Source of the DNA: Myxococcales bacterium
GTDB taxonomy: Bacteria; Myxococcota_A; Polyangia; Polyangiales; Ga0077539
Length of the DNA stretch: 64,000 nt
Reading direction: 5' to 3'
Assembly (NCBI GenBank): GCA_013298625.1
Contig: JAAFIF010000005.1
Coordinates: forward strand, 62,001-126,000
Both the position numbers and the translations under genes were made by a program. Shown in pieces: positions 1 to 8,395 of the stretch (position 1 is its first letter; every line of letters starts with the position of its first letter). The notes under the pieces were generated by a model, which saw only the letters and a list, made by a program, of their open reading frames with translations, had not been told where the DNA came from and made no database searches.

Positions 1-2
1 CG

Positions 3-491
3 AAGAAGAAGGGAATCTCGAGCCCCGTGTACATCGCGGCGCAGTCGATGACGACCGACTACCAGTCGAGCTTCGCCGACTCGATGATCAAGATGGTGGG
101 CTTCGACATGGCCGCGGCGGCTGCGCGGCAGGTGTACGAGAAGTCCGGCGTCGCGCCGAAGGACGTGGACGTGGTGGAGCTGCACGACTGCTTCACGGCC
201 AACGAGGTGCTCACGTACGAGGCGCTCGGGCTGTGCGGTGAGGGCGAAGCCGAGAAGTTCATCTGGGACGGCGACAACACCTACGGCGGCAAGGTCGTCA
301 CCAACCCCTCGGGCGGCCTGCTCTCGAAGGGTCACCCGCTCGGCGCGACGGGCCTCGCGCAGTGCACCGAGCTCGTCTGGCAGCTTCGCGGAACGGCGGA
401 CAAGCGCCAGGTCGCCAACGCCCGCATCGCGCTGCAGCACAACCTCGGCCTCGGCGGCGCCTGCGTCGTCACCATGTACCGCAAAGACTGA
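3..491 (+). CDS. SCP2-type thiolase / lipid-transfer protein, 5' truncated
   Basis: Only the last 162 codons are present; the reading frame is open through the left window edge, so the true start lies outside. Visible are HDCFTANE, typical of sterol-carrier-type thiolases, then a glycine loop followed by KGHPLGATG with the catalytic His, and near the C-terminus GLGGACVV with a conserved-position Cys. These proteins catalyse or resemble the thiolytic step of beta-oxidation in the cytoplasm. Family assignment is firm; whether it is an active thiolase or a thiolase-fold lipid-transfer protein is inferred. A GTG at 27 is not a credible start because the upstream frame is open and the fold would be incomplete. 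Confidence 0.85.
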   Translation, partial: KKKGISSPVYIAAQSMTTDYQSSFADSMIKMVGFDMAAAAARQVYEKSGVAPKDVDVVELHDCFTANEVLTYEALGLCGEGEAEKFIWDGDNTYGGKVVTNPSGGLLSKGHPLGATGLAQCTELVWQLRGTADKRQVANARIALQHNLGLGGACVVTMYRKD

Positions 492-543
492 GAGTCTCTC
501 TCAGAATCAGCGGTAATCTATGCGGGAGAATGAATACCGATTG

Positions 544-551
544 CCGATCGG
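544..551. promoter_or_regulatory. Short palindrome upstream of the BlaI-type repressor gene
   Basis: The 88-base gap before the repressor gene holds the perfect palindrome CCGATCGG. It sits 28 bases ahead of the start and could be part of an autoregulatory operator. It does not match the known TACA/TGTA dyad of staphylococcal BlaI, and an 8-base palindrome is weak evidence. Confidence 0.15.
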
Positions 552-579
552 TGTTCGGGGGACTAGGGTCGCTCTCGCG

Positions 580-987
580 ATGGACATCCCGGCGTTGGGC
601 GAGCTCGAGAGCGCCGTTCTGGACTTCTTGTGGGAGCACGGGACGAGCGAAGCGAAGGACGTGCACAAGGCGCTCGGCGCTCGGCGCGAGATCACGCTGA
701 GCACGATTCAGAGCACGCTCGAGCGGCTCTATCGCAAGCGGCTGCTCATGCGCGAGAAGGTGAGCCACGCGTATCGGTACGCGACGGTGCTGACGCGCAG
801 CGAGTTTCGGGCGCGCGCGATGGCCGAGGCCGCTGGGGACCTGAAGCAAGCGGACAGCAACGGGGTGCTGGCGGCGTTTGTGGACCTGGTGGCGCGCTCG
901 GACAAAAACGCGCTCGATGAGCTCGCGCGCATCGTCGAGCGGGCGCAAGAAGAGCGCAGGCCGAGCAAGGGCGGGAGGAGCTCGTGA
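580..987 (+). CDS. BlaI/MecI/CopY-family transcriptional repressor
   Basis: A 135-residue protein with the winged-helix pattern of BlaI-type repressors: LGELESAVLDFLWEHG opens the DNA-binding domain, STIQSTLERLYRKRLL is the recognition region, and the C-terminal half is the helical dimerisation arm. Length matches the family (about 120-140 aa). I chose the ATG at 580 because the family homology begins there; an upstream ATG at 520 adds 20 unmatched residues. Its last codons overlap the next gene by four bases (GTGA), so it is co-translated with the M56 peptidase, the usual partner that inactivates BlaI by proteolysis. The operon context implies control of the efflux genes that follow, which is inference. 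Confidence 0.88.
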   Translation: MDIPALGELESAVLDFLWEHGTSEAKDVHKALGARREITLSTIQSTLERLYRKRLLMREKVSHAYRYATVLTRSEFRARAMAEAAGDLKQADSNGVLAAFVDLVARSDKNALDELARIVERAQEERRPSKGGRSS

Positions 988-1931
988 GCTTGATCGCAGG
1001 CTCGTACGTGCTCGCGGCGATGGGCGCCCTCGCGGCGGCGCCGGTCGTCGCGATGGCGCAGCGCGCGCTGCTCGCGCACACGCGGGCGATGGCGCCGAGA
1101 GAGCGGGCGCGGTGGATCGTCGGGATGCTGGCGTTTCCGTGGGCCGTCGGCGCGGGGCTGGTGCTGGTGACGCTCGGGCACTGCGTGGTGCCGGGGTGGT
1201 TCGGGGCGGTGGACGACTGTGTTCCGGGCGTCGGGGTGTGCGCGAGGGACGGGGCGCCCGTGGGCCGAGCGACGCTGGTGCTCGCCGCGCTGCTGTCGCT
1301 GCGACCGCTGCACGCGCTGTGGCGCGCGACGCTGGGCGTGATGGCCTCGCGCCGCGCGGCCCGTCGGCTGCGCGCGCTCGGAGCGAAGAGCGAGGCGCAC
1401 GAAGGGTGGACGGTGCCCGGGACCTTGGCGGCCGTCGTGGGGTTTCCCAAGCAAGAGCTCTTCGTCGGCGACGCGCTGCACGGAGCGCTCAGCGCGCACG
1501 AGCTCGAGGCGCTCGTCGCCCACGAGCGCGCACACCAGTCGCACAACGACCTCTGGCGCAAGCTCGCCGCGCGCGTGTTGGCTTCAGCGCACTTCGACGC
1601 CACCGGACGCGAGCTGCTCGACGCGCTCGACCTCGCCATCGAACAGCGCTGCGACGAGAGCGCCACCGAGCACGTTCGCGACCCGCTCGTCGTGGCCCGC
1701 GCGCTCGTTCAAGCAGCGACAGTCAGCGCCGAGCACGATCGCCGCGCGGCCGCGCCGAAGACGCTTCCTGCGCGCATCGCCGCGCTCTGCACGCCCGCAT
1801 GGGTCGCGCAGCCGCTGCTCGCGGTCACCGCAGTGGCGGCGATCACCGTCGCCACCGCCGCGAGCATCTTGTTCGCTCATCGCGTGCACACCGTCGCCGA
1901 GACGATGCTCGCCGCCCTCGCCCGAGCGTGA
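984..1931 (+). CDS. M56-family (BlaR1-like) membrane metallopeptidase without a sensor domain
   Basis: A 315-residue membrane protein starting with GTG at 984, preceded by GGGAGGAG at a good distance. Hydrophobic segments lie near residues 5-25, 45-68 and 95-115, and again near 270-295. The zinc motif HERAH is at about 180-184, followed by ALDLAIEQRCDES, which supplies the downstream acidic ligand. In BlaR1/MecR1 such a domain cleaves the BlaI repressor after an extracellular penicillin-binding domain senses ligand. Here the protein ends shortly after the last membrane span, so no sensor domain is attached. The start codon overlaps the repressor stop codon, which strongly supports a functional pair. 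Confidence 0.85.
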   Translation: MSLIAGSYVLAAMGALAAAPVVAMAQRALLAHTRAMAPRERARWIVGMLAFPWAVGAGLVLVTLGHCVVPGWFGAVDDCVPGVGVCARDGAPVGRATLVLAALLSLRPLHALWRATLGVMASRRAARRLRALGAKSEAHEGWTVPGTLAAVVGFPKQELFVGDALHGALSAHELEALVAHERAHQSHNDLWRKLAARVLASAHFDATGRELLDALDLAIEQRCDESATEHVRDPLVVARALVQAATVSAEHDRRAAAPKTLPARIAALCTPAWVAQPLLAVTAVAAITVATAASILFAHRVHTVAETMLAALARA

Positions 1932-1981
1932 GCCACGCGCCCATGAACCTCCGTACAAACAGTGGCACGAAAGAAAAACCG

Positions 1982-3211
1982 ATGACACATCGGCTTTTGT
2001 CCTCGGCGCTCGGCGCCGCGCTGGTCCTCGCGCTCGCGCCGGACGCGCGCGCGCAGGGCACGCTGCGGCTCGATCGCGCGACGGTCATCGAGCGCGCCCG
2101 GCGCAACGCGCCCGAGCTCACCCTCGCCCGCGCTCGCATCGACGCGATCCGCGCCGCGCACGCAGGAACCTCCGCGTGGGCCCGCGACAACCCCACGCTC
2201 TCGTTCGCGGGCGGCCCGAGGCTGCTCAACAGCGGCGAGTGGGTGCCGGACTTGATCGTGGGGATCAGCGTTCCCATCGAAGTGGCGGGCGTCGCGCAGT
2301 GGCGGCCCAGGGTCGTCGACGCGCAGGTGGTGCTCGCCGAAGCCGAAGCGGACTCGATCGCCAACAGCGTGGTGTTCGACGCGCTCGCGGTGTGGGTGCG
2401 GGCGGGCGGCGCGTGGGCGCGCTTCGAGCGATCGACGGAGCAGCGCGCGATCTTCGAGCAGTCCGTGCGCATCGCCACGGTTCGCGCGTCGCACGGGGTC
2501 GCGGGCGGCGCAGAGGCAGCGTTCGCGCAGATGGCCCTCTCGCAAGTGAGCGCCGCGCAGAGCGCAGAGCGCGCGGACGCGCTGGCGTTGCAGTCGGCGC
2601 TGGCGGCGAGGCTCGGCGTCGCGCCCACGGTCGAAGTGACCATCGTCGCTGCGTTGGACGTGGGCGAGCTCGCGCCGCTCGACGCGTTGATCGCGGGGCT
2701 CGCGCGGCACCCGATCGTCGCCGTGACCTCGGCGCGGGCAGAGGTCTCGCGTCGCGAGCTCGACGGGCTGCGGCGCTCGGTGTGGCCCGCGCCGCGCGTC
2801 TCGCTCGCGGGCGGCAGGGAGAACGAGTACTACCTCCGCGCGGCCATCGACGTGGGGCTGCCGCTGTTTCAGCGGGGCGAGACCGGGATGGCGGTCGCGA
2901 GGGCGCAGGTTCCGCTGGCAGAGGCCGAGCGGCGATCGGTGTTGACCAGCGCAGAGATCGCCCTGCGCGAGGCGTATGCGCGCGCGATCGCCGTCGAGCA
3001 AGCGCAGTCGGCGCACGCCGAGGCGGTGCGCCAAGGTGAAATCGTGACGCGCTTCGCAGCGCGATCGTTCGAGCTCGGAGAGAGAGACGCGACCGTGAAC
3101 ATCACCGCCATGCGCGAGGCCTACGCCGCGCGCCGAGGACAGACCGAGTGGAGAGAGTCGCGCGCGCTCGCGCGGCTGGCGGTCGATCGCGCCGCGGGGG
3201 TGGTTCGATGA
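1982..3211 (+). CDS. TolC-family outer-membrane efflux protein
   Basis: The 409-residue product has a signal peptide ending at ARAQ near residue 23, followed by long alpha-helical stretches rich in Ala, Glu and Arg in two repeated halves, as expected of CzcC/TolC channels. It would form the outer-membrane exit duct of a tripartite efflux pump. The ATG at 1982 was chosen because it gives the shortest clean signal peptide; an in-frame ATG at 1943 would add 13 polar residues. The last codon overlaps the adaptor gene (ATGA at 3208-3211). Its position before an adaptor and an RND pump matches czcCBA gene order. Confidence 0.85.
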   Translation: MTHRLLSSALGAALVLALAPDARAQGTLRLDRATVIERARRNAPELTLARARIDAIRAAHAGTSAWARDNPTLSFAGGPRLLNSGEWVPDLIVGISVPIEVAGVAQWRPRVVDAQVVLAEAEADSIANSVVFDALAVWVRAGGAWARFERSTEQRAIFEQSVRIATVRASHGVAGGAEAAFAQMALSQVSAAQSAERADALALQSALAARLGVAPTVEVTIVAALDVGELAPLDALIAGLARHPIVAVTSARAEVSRRELDGLRRSVWPAPRVSLAGGRENEYYLRAAIDVGLPLFQRGETGMAVARAQVPLAEAERRSVLTSAEIALREAYARAIAVEQAQSAHAEAVRQGEIVTRFAARSFELGERDATVNITAMREAYAARRGQTEWRESRALARLAVDRAAGVVR

Positions 3212-4377
3212 GGCGCGCGTGGGTCTTGTGGCTGTCGGTGCTCGTGGCCGTCGCTGCGTGCAAGCCGAGCGCGCCTCCAACGGCGGCTCCGTCGCGCGAC
3301 GCGGGCCCATCGCACCGCGTCGCGCTCAGCGAGAGCGCGCTCGCGGCGGGGCGCATCGAGAGCGCGCCCGTCGTGCTGAGCACGCGGGGGCCGAGGCTCT
3401 CGCTGCCAGCGGTGATCGAGGCCGAGCCGTCGCAAGTGGCGCGGGTCGGCGCGCGGGTCGCGGGGCGGGTCTACTCGCTGCGCGCGCGGGTGGGTGACAC
3501 CGTCGAGCGAGGGACACCGTTGGTCGAGATCGACACGGTCGAGCTGCACCAGGTCTCGTCGGAGTTCTTCATCGCGCAAGCGCGGATGCGTCAAGCGCGC
3601 GACGCGCTGACGCGCGCGAGGGCGTTGGTGACCGACGGCGTCGGGGCTGCGGCGGACCTTCGGCGCGCGGAGGCGGACGAGCGTGTCGCCGCGGCGACGC
3701 TGCACGAGAGCGAAGAGCACCTGCACTTCTTGGGCTTGGGCGAGCGAGAGATCCAACGGCTGCGCGCGCAGTCGAGCCACGGAAACGTGCGAGCCATCGT
3801 GCGATCACCGATCGCCGGTCGGCTCTCGTCGCTGCCGGTCTCGATCGGGCAAGTGCTGCAGGGGACCGAGACCGTCGCGGTGATCGGAGACGCGTCGCGG
3901 GTGTGGGTGGTCGCGCGGGTGTTTCAATCGGACCTGTCGAAGGTGCGGCTCGGCGCGGCGGTGCGCGTGCAGATCGAAGGCAGCGCGCAGGGAGACGAGC
4001 GCGCGCTGGCGGGCGTCGTCGAGTCGCTGAGCGACGTGCTCGACCCCGAGACGCGCACTGCCACGGCGAGGGCGTCGCTGAACAACACAGACCGTGCGCT
4101 GCGCGACGGGATGAGCGCGACGGCGTGGATCGAGACCGAGGGCGAATCGGCGCTGTGGGTAGACGACGTGTCCGTGGTCGAGCACGACGGGACGCGGGGG
4201 GTGTTCGTTCGAACGGGGCCGCGGGCGTTCGAGTTTCGGCCCGTGACCGTGCGCGCAGGCGGCGGCGATCGCGTGGCGATCGGCGAGGGGATTCGCTCGG
4301 GAGACGTGGTGGTGACGCGGGGGGCGTTCTTGCTCTCGGCCGAGCTCGACCGCGCGGCCAACAGCGAGGAGGACTGA
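3208..4377 (+). CDS. Periplasmic adaptor lipoprotein of an RND efflux system (CzcB/CusB type)
   Basis: A 389-residue membrane-fusion protein. MRRAWVLWLSVLVAVAAC is a lipoprotein signal with the lipidated Cys at residue 18. A biotinyl-lipoyl-like segment (RVGARVAGRVYSLRARVGD) is followed by an alpha-helical hairpin with RQARDALTRARALVTDG, the second lipoyl half (IVRSPIAGRLSSLPVSIGQ) and a beta-barrel with VARVFQSDLSKVRLG. It bridges the inner-membrane pump and the outer-membrane channel. The start overlaps the preceding stop by four bases; only one base separates its stop from the pump's GTG start. The metal or drug specificity cannot be read from this sequence. Confidence 0.88.
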   Translation: MRRAWVLWLSVLVAVAACKPSAPPTAAPSRDAGPSHRVALSESALAAGRIESAPVVLSTRGPRLSLPAVIEAEPSQVARVGARVAGRVYSLRARVGDTVERGTPLVEIDTVELHQVSSEFFIAQARMRQARDALTRARALVTDGVGAAADLRRAEADERVAAATLHESEEHLHFLGLGEREIQRLRAQSSHGNVRAIVRSPIAGRLSSLPVSIGQVLQGTETVAVIGDASRVWVVARVFQSDLSKVRLGAAVRVQIEGSAQGDERALAGVVESLSDVLDPETRTATARASLNNTDRALRDGMSATAWIETEGESALWVDDVSVVEHDGTRGVFVRTGPRAFEFRPVTVRAGGGDRVAIGEGIRSGDVVVTRGAFLLSAELDRAANSEED

Positions 4378-4378
4378 A

Positions 4379-7300
4379 GTGCTCTCTCGCATTTTGGCCT
4401 TCAGCATCGAGCGCAAGGGGCTCGTGGTGCTGCTCTCTCTGGCGCTGTTGGCGGCGGGGCTCTTCGCGTTCTCGAAGCTCCCGATCGACGCGACGCCGGA
4501 CCTGACCAACACGCAAGTGCAGGTCCTGACGAGCTGCCCTTCGCTCGGCGCGACGGACGTCGAGCGGTTGGTGACGGCGCCGATCGAGCGCGTGATGACG
4601 GGCATCCAAGGGATGTCGCAGCTGCGGTCGCTCTCGCGCGCAGGCGTGTCTGTCGTGACGATCGTCTTCGACGACGACGTGCTCTTGGACAACGCACGGG
4701 CGCGGGTGCTCGAGCGCATCGCGCGAGAGAGAGAGAGCATCGATCCGCGGTACGGCGTCCCCGAAGTGGGCCCGCAGAGCACGGGGCTCGGAGAGATCTT
4801 TCAGTTCGAGCTGCGCGGCGAAGGGCGGAGCGTACGAGAGCTGCGCACGCTGCTCGACTGGGAGGTCTCGCCGAGGCTTCGTCAGGTCGCGGGCGTGGTG
4901 GAGGTGAGCGCGTTCGGCGGCGAGCTGCGAACGTTCGAGGTCTCGCTGGATCCGCGGCGGATGGTGTCGCTCGGCGTCTCGGTGACGGACGTGACGAGCG
5001 CGCTCGAGCGGGCCCATCGCATCGCGGGCGGTGGCGTGATTCAGCGCGGGCCCGAGGGCGTTCTCGTGCGGGCCGAGGGGCTGGTGACGTCCGTCGAGGA
5101 CCTGCGTCGAACGCCCATCCGCGCGAGCCGCGAAGGGACGATTCTGGTCGAGCACGTGGGGCTCGCGCGCGAGACGCCGATGCTTCGATGGGGCGCGGCG
5201 TCGCGCGACGGGCGCGGGGAGATCGTGGTGGGCATCGTAATGATGCTCGCCGGAGAGAACGCGCGCACCGTTGCGCAGTCGGTCGCGGCGGAGGTGCAGA
5301 AGATCAACGCTACGCTGCCAAGCGGCGTGCGGATCGACCCGTTCTACGACCGCACCGAGCTCGTGAACAAGACGCTCACGACCGTCGGAAAATCCCTGCT
5401 CGAAGGCGGCGTGCTCGTCGTCGCGATCTTGCTCTTGCTGCTGCGCTCGGCGCGGATCGGCTTCGTGGGCGCGGCGATGATCCCGCTCTCGATGGCGGGC
5501 GCGATGCTCGGGATGCGCGCGATGGGCTTGAGCGGAAACCTCATGTCGCTCGGCGCGATCGATTTCGGGCTCGTGGTCGACGGCGCGATCATCCTGGTCG
5601 AGAACGCGGTGCACCACCTGGCGCACAAGAGCGAGGCGCTAGGACGACCGTTGACGCAAGAAGAGCAGGACCAGGTGGTGCTCGAGGCGTCGCAAGAGGT
5701 GCGCTCGGCGACGGCGTTTGGCGAGCTGGTGATCGCGCTGGTGTACGTGCCGATCCTGGCGCTCGAAGCGGTGGCGGGGCGGATGTTTCGGCCGATGGCG
5801 CTGACGGTGCTCTTCGCGTTGGCGACGGCGTTTGTGCTGTCGCTCACGCTCGTTCCGGCGCTGGCTGCGTGGGTGTTGCCGGCGAAAGTCGTGGACGTGC
5901 CCTCGCCCATCCTCGTGTGGGTGCAGCGGTTGTACAAGCCGGCGCTCGAGCGACTGGTGGCGCGGCCTGTGATCGCGCTCGCGGGAGCGCTCGTGGTGTT
6001 GGCGTTGGGCATCGCGATCGGAAGCAGAATGGGGACGGAGTTCGTCCCGCGGCTCGACGAGGGAGCGCTGGTGCTCGAAGTGCAACGTCCGCCCTCGACG
6101 TCGCTCGCCGAGGCGGTGCGTCAGGCAGGCGAGATCGAGCGAATCATCAAGAGATTTCCTGAGGTTCAAACGGTGATCGCGAAGACGGGCAGGCCCGAAG
6201 TCGCGACGGATCCCATGGGGCCCGAGCAGTCGGACGTTCATGTCGCGCTCTGGCCGCGCGAGCGATGGCCGGCGCCTCGAGACCCCGCAGAGCTCGTTCG
6301 GCGCATGCAAGCTGCGCTCGACGCGGCGATCCCCGGGGTGATCATCTCGTTTTCGCAGCCGATCGAGATGCGCACCAACGAGCTCGTGAGCGGCGTGCGC
6401 GCGGACTTCGCCGTGCGCGTGTACGGCGATGATTTCGCGACGCTCTCGCGCATCGGGCAGCGCGTGTCGCGGGCGCTCTCGCACGTGCGCGGCGCGGCGG
6501 ACATTCGCATGGACCGCGTCGAGGGCATGCCCGCCCTTCGCGCGCGGGTCGACCGCGACGCGCTCGCGCGACACAACGCCACGACGGACGAAGTGCTCGA
6601 CGCGCTCGAGGCGATCGGCGGGATCACCGTGGGCGAGGTGTTCGACGGAGAGCGACGGTTTCCGCTGCGCGTTCGCATGGCAGGGGCGGACGCGATGTCG
6701 CCCGCCGAGATCGAGCGAATCCCGGTGCGGCTCGGGTCTGGCGCGCTGGTCACGCTGGCCGAGCTCGCGCGGGTCGAGCGCGTGAGCGAGCCCGTGGTGA
6801 TCAACCGAGAGGGCGCGCGACGACGGCTGGTGATCCAAGCCAACGTGCGCGGACGAGACCTCGCGAGCTTCGTCGAAGAAGCGCAGGCGACGGTGCTTCG
6901 CGAGGTCCCCAGGCCGACGGGCTACAGGCTCGAGTGGGGCGGGCAGTACGAGAACCTCGTGCGGGCCAAGACGCGCTTGTCCGTGGTGATCCCGGCGACG
7001 CTGGCGCTGATCGTGTTGCTGCTCTACTCGACGTTCGGCGAGTGGCGCTCGGCGTGGTTGATCTTCGCGAATGTTCCGCTCGCGGTGACCGGCGCGGTGT
7101 TCGCGCTCTCGTCGAGAAAGATCCCCTGGAGCATCTCGGTGATGGTCGGCGTGATCGCGCTCTTCGGCATCGCCGTGCTCAACGGCCTCGTGCTGGTGAT
7201 GCAAATCCGTCAGCTCGAAGCGAAGGGAATGGCGCCCAAAGACGCGGCGATCCAAGGCGCGCTGCGACGGCTGCGGCCCGTGTTGATGACCGCGCTCGTG

Positions 7301-7504
7301 GCCTCGATCGGATTCGTCCCGATGGCGTTGGCGACGGGCGAAGGAGCGGAGGTGCAGCGGCCCCTCGCGACGACGGTCATCGGTGGACTCGTGACGGCGA
7401 CCGCGCTCACGCTGTTGGTGCTGCCGGCGCTGGTGGCGTGGGTGGGGCCGCCGAAGAAGCGCAAGCACCTCGACGTGCACGAAGACGAAGAAGCGGACGC
7501 GTAA
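4379..7504 (+). CDS. Heavy-metal-type RND efflux pump (CzcA/CusA family)
   Basis: This 1041-residue inner-membrane pump has the full RND length and duplicated topology. The N-terminus ends its first helix with FSKLPIDATPDLTN, diagnostic of the HME branch. The fourth helix carries DFGLVVDGAIILVEN at residues 395-409; the acidic residues D395, D401 and E408 have the same spacing as D402, D408 and E415 of CzcA, which are used in proton relay. Translation starts at GTG 4379 with a GAGGAGGA ribosome site just upstream. It is the last gene of the repressor-peptidase-efflux operon. A monovalent (Cu/Ag) or divalent (Co/Zn/Cd) preference is not determined. Confidence 0.92.
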   Translation: MLSRILAFSIERKGLVVLLSLALLAAGLFAFSKLPIDATPDLTNTQVQVLTSCPSLGATDVERLVTAPIERVMTGIQGMSQLRSLSRAGVSVVTIVFDDDVLLDNARARVLERIARERESIDPRYGVPEVGPQSTGLGEIFQFELRGEGRSVRELRTLLDWEVSPRLRQVAGVVEVSAFGGELRTFEVSLDPRRMVSLGVSVTDVTSALERAHRIAGGGVIQRGPEGVLVRAEGLVTSVEDLRRTPIRASREGTILVEHVGLARETPMLRWGAASRDGRGEIVVGIVMMLAGENARTVAQSVAAEVQKINATLPSGVRIDPFYDRTELVNKTLTTVGKSLLEGGVLVVAILLLLLRSARIGFVGAAMIPLSMAGAMLGMRAMGLSGNLMSLGAIDFGLVVDGAIILVENAVHHLAHKSEALGRPLTQEEQDQVVLEASQEVRSATAFGELVIALVYVPILALEAVAGRMFRPMALTVLFALATAFVLSLTLVPALAAWVLPAKVVDVPSPILVWVQRLYKPALERLVARPVIALAGALVVLALGIAIGSRMGTEFVPRLDEGALVLEVQRPPSTSLAEAVRQAGEIERIIKRFPEVQTVIAKTGRPEVATDPMGPEQSDVHVALWPRERWPAPRDPAELVRRMQAALDAAIPGVIISFSQPIEMRTNELVSGVRADFAVRVYGDDFATLSRIGQRVSRALSHVRGAADIRMDRVEGMPALRARVDRDALARHNATTDEVLDALEAIGGITVGEVFDGERRFPLRVRMAGADAMSPAEIERIPVRLGSGALVTLAELARVERVSEPVVINREGARRRLVIQANVRGRDLASFVEEAQATVLREVPRPTGYRLEWGGQYENLVRAKTRLSVVIPATLALIVLLLYSTFGEWRSAWLIFANVPLAVTGAVFALSSRKIPWSISVMVGVIALFGIAVLNGLVLVMQIRQLEAKGMAPKDAAIQGALRRLRPVLMTALVASIGFVPMALATGEGAEVQRPLATTVIGGLVTATALTLLVLPALVAWVGPPKKRKHLDVHEDEEADA

Positions 7505-7569
7505 GGGTCGCGGGGGGAACACCCGTTGAACGCACGGCGGCCGCGCGGCGGCCCATGCGACGGGCGGCA

Positions 7570-7656
7570 GGAACCCCCGGTGGACGCACGGCCAGAGGAC
7601 AAGCCGCGCGACGCGCGGGAGGACCCCCCGGTGGACGCACGGCCAGAGGACAAGCC
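7570..7656 (+). repeat. 51-base tandem duplication within the repeat island
   Basis: The 36-base word beginning GGAACCCCCGGTGGACGCAC at 7570 recurs at 7621 with one mismatch, giving a 51-base period. After the shared 36 bases the two copies diverge. The duplication is present only in the left arm of the island, so it arose after or independently of the inverted-repeat structure. Confidence 0.8.
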
Positions 7657-7950
7657 TCCGGCCTTTGCGCGACGCAGCGTCGCGGAGCGGCCAGAGCGTT
7701 CGCCTGGCCTAACCGGTGACGCATTGTCGACCACCATGACTGGCGTCGAGGCGAGCGGAGCGATGGTGCGACGAATGAACCACCAGCCCAGCGCGGATCG
7801 ATCGACGCGCTTTGCGAGCGCGATGGCGCGTCCAGCCGCGCACCACTCGTAGGCCAGGCGAACGCTCTGGCCGCTCCGCGACGCTGCGTCGCGCAAAGGC
7901 CGGAGGCTTGTCCTCTGGCCGTGCGTCCACCGGGTGTTCCTCCCGCGCGT
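7611..7950. repeat. 100-base inverted repeat with 140-base spacer
   Basis: Bases 7611-7710 are the reverse complement of 7851-7950 with only two mismatches (near 7624 and 7626). The inner ends share CGCCTGGCCT/AGGCCAGGCG. Such a long near-perfect palindrome is unstable unless maintained or recent. The spacer 7711-7850 is unique in the window and has no recognisable gene. Confidence 0.9.
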
Positions 7951-8120
7951 CGCATGGGCCGCCGCGTGGCGGCCGTGCGTCCAACGGGTGTTCCTCCCGC
8001 GCGTCGCGCACGGCGCTCAGCGCGCGCTCGTCGCCCGGGACCCGGTGACCGTGACCCCGCTGAATACACGGTTACGAAGTGAGTAGATTGACTCGCTGCG
8101 TTTCTCGACTGCGCGTGCGG

Positions 8121-8160
8121 CGCCCCTCCTTCTTCGACCGTTTTCGAAAAAGGAGGGGCG
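8121..8160. terminator. Strong hairpin, possible bidirectional terminator
   Basis: CGCCCCTCCTT at 8121-8131 pairs perfectly with AAGGAGGGGCG at 8150-8160, and TTCGA/TCGAA continue the stem inside. There is no clear T-tract on either side, so intrinsic termination is plausible but not certain. It could also be a structured leader of the following lipoprotein mRNA. Confidence 0.45.
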
Positions 8161-8179
8161 GTCGGCACCGGTCACCCGG

Positions 8180-8237
8180 GCGACGTTGCCCGCTCCGCCG
8201 CGTGGGAGCGATCAGGCGACGTTGCCCGCTCCGCCGC
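8180..8237 (+). repeat. 22-base direct repeat
   Basis: GCGACGTTGCCCGCTCCGCC with two further shared bases occurs at 8180-8201 and again at 8216-8237, a 36-base period. It lies about 160 bases ahead of the lipoprotein start at 8396 and could be a pair of regulator binding sites or a small duplication. Confidence 0.6.
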
Positions 8238-8395
8238 TGGGTCCATCGCGTCTCACGCTGCTCCGCGGGACGCGCTGGGCGTTGTCACTCACTTCGCGCG
8301 CCTTGCGATGCGACGCGGCGCCCACGCGCACGAAAGCCCGTGGAGCCGCCGAGAACTGCCGCAGTGTTCGAGCGCTTGCTATCGTCGCGAGCATC

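Larger units (their letters stand above)
7516..8012. repeat. Composite repeat island built from two short units in both orientations
   Basis: Unit A (about 36 bases, containing GTGGACGCACGGCC) occurs at 7570-7605 and 7621-7656 and inverted at about 7905-7940. Unit B (containing GCGGCCCATGCGAC) occurs at 7516-7561 and inverted at about 7949-7994. The arms face each other around a 140-base unique centre (7711-7850). This looks like a clustered REP/BIME-type element or the relic of a small palindromic mobile element. No transposase is present. Confidence 0.75.
7505..8395. other. Gene-free repeat-rich interval of 891 bases
   Basis: No convincing gene lies here. Open frames exist on both strands, but they translate repeated Arg/Gly/Pro-rich peptides, and the same DNA words recur in both orientations. 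The interval holds the repeat island at 7516-8012, a strong hairpin at 8121-8160 and a 22-base direct repeat at 8180-8237. It separates the efflux operon from the next lipoprotein gene, and its right end must contain that gene's promoter. Confidence 0.7.

Noticed and set aside
1952-1969. BlaI-type operator ahead of the TolC gene
   Set aside because: CCGTACAAACAGTGGCAC has only half of the TACA/TGTA dyad; a similar word near 24190 sits by an unrelated gene, so it looks like chance.
878-1981. Longer N-terminus for the TolC-family protein
   Set aside because: The extension runs out of frame through the repressor and M56 genes and is Arg-rich; the signal peptide begins at 1982.
7526-7852. Possible small protein in the repeat island
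   Set aside because: Its sequence is just a translation of the repeat units in one frame; other frames of the inverted copies are equally open, and there is no ribosome site or domain.
8038-8100. tRNA or small structured RNA in the gap before 8396
   Set aside because: Partial dyads are present, but no acceptor stem, T-loop or conserved anticodon arm could be built.
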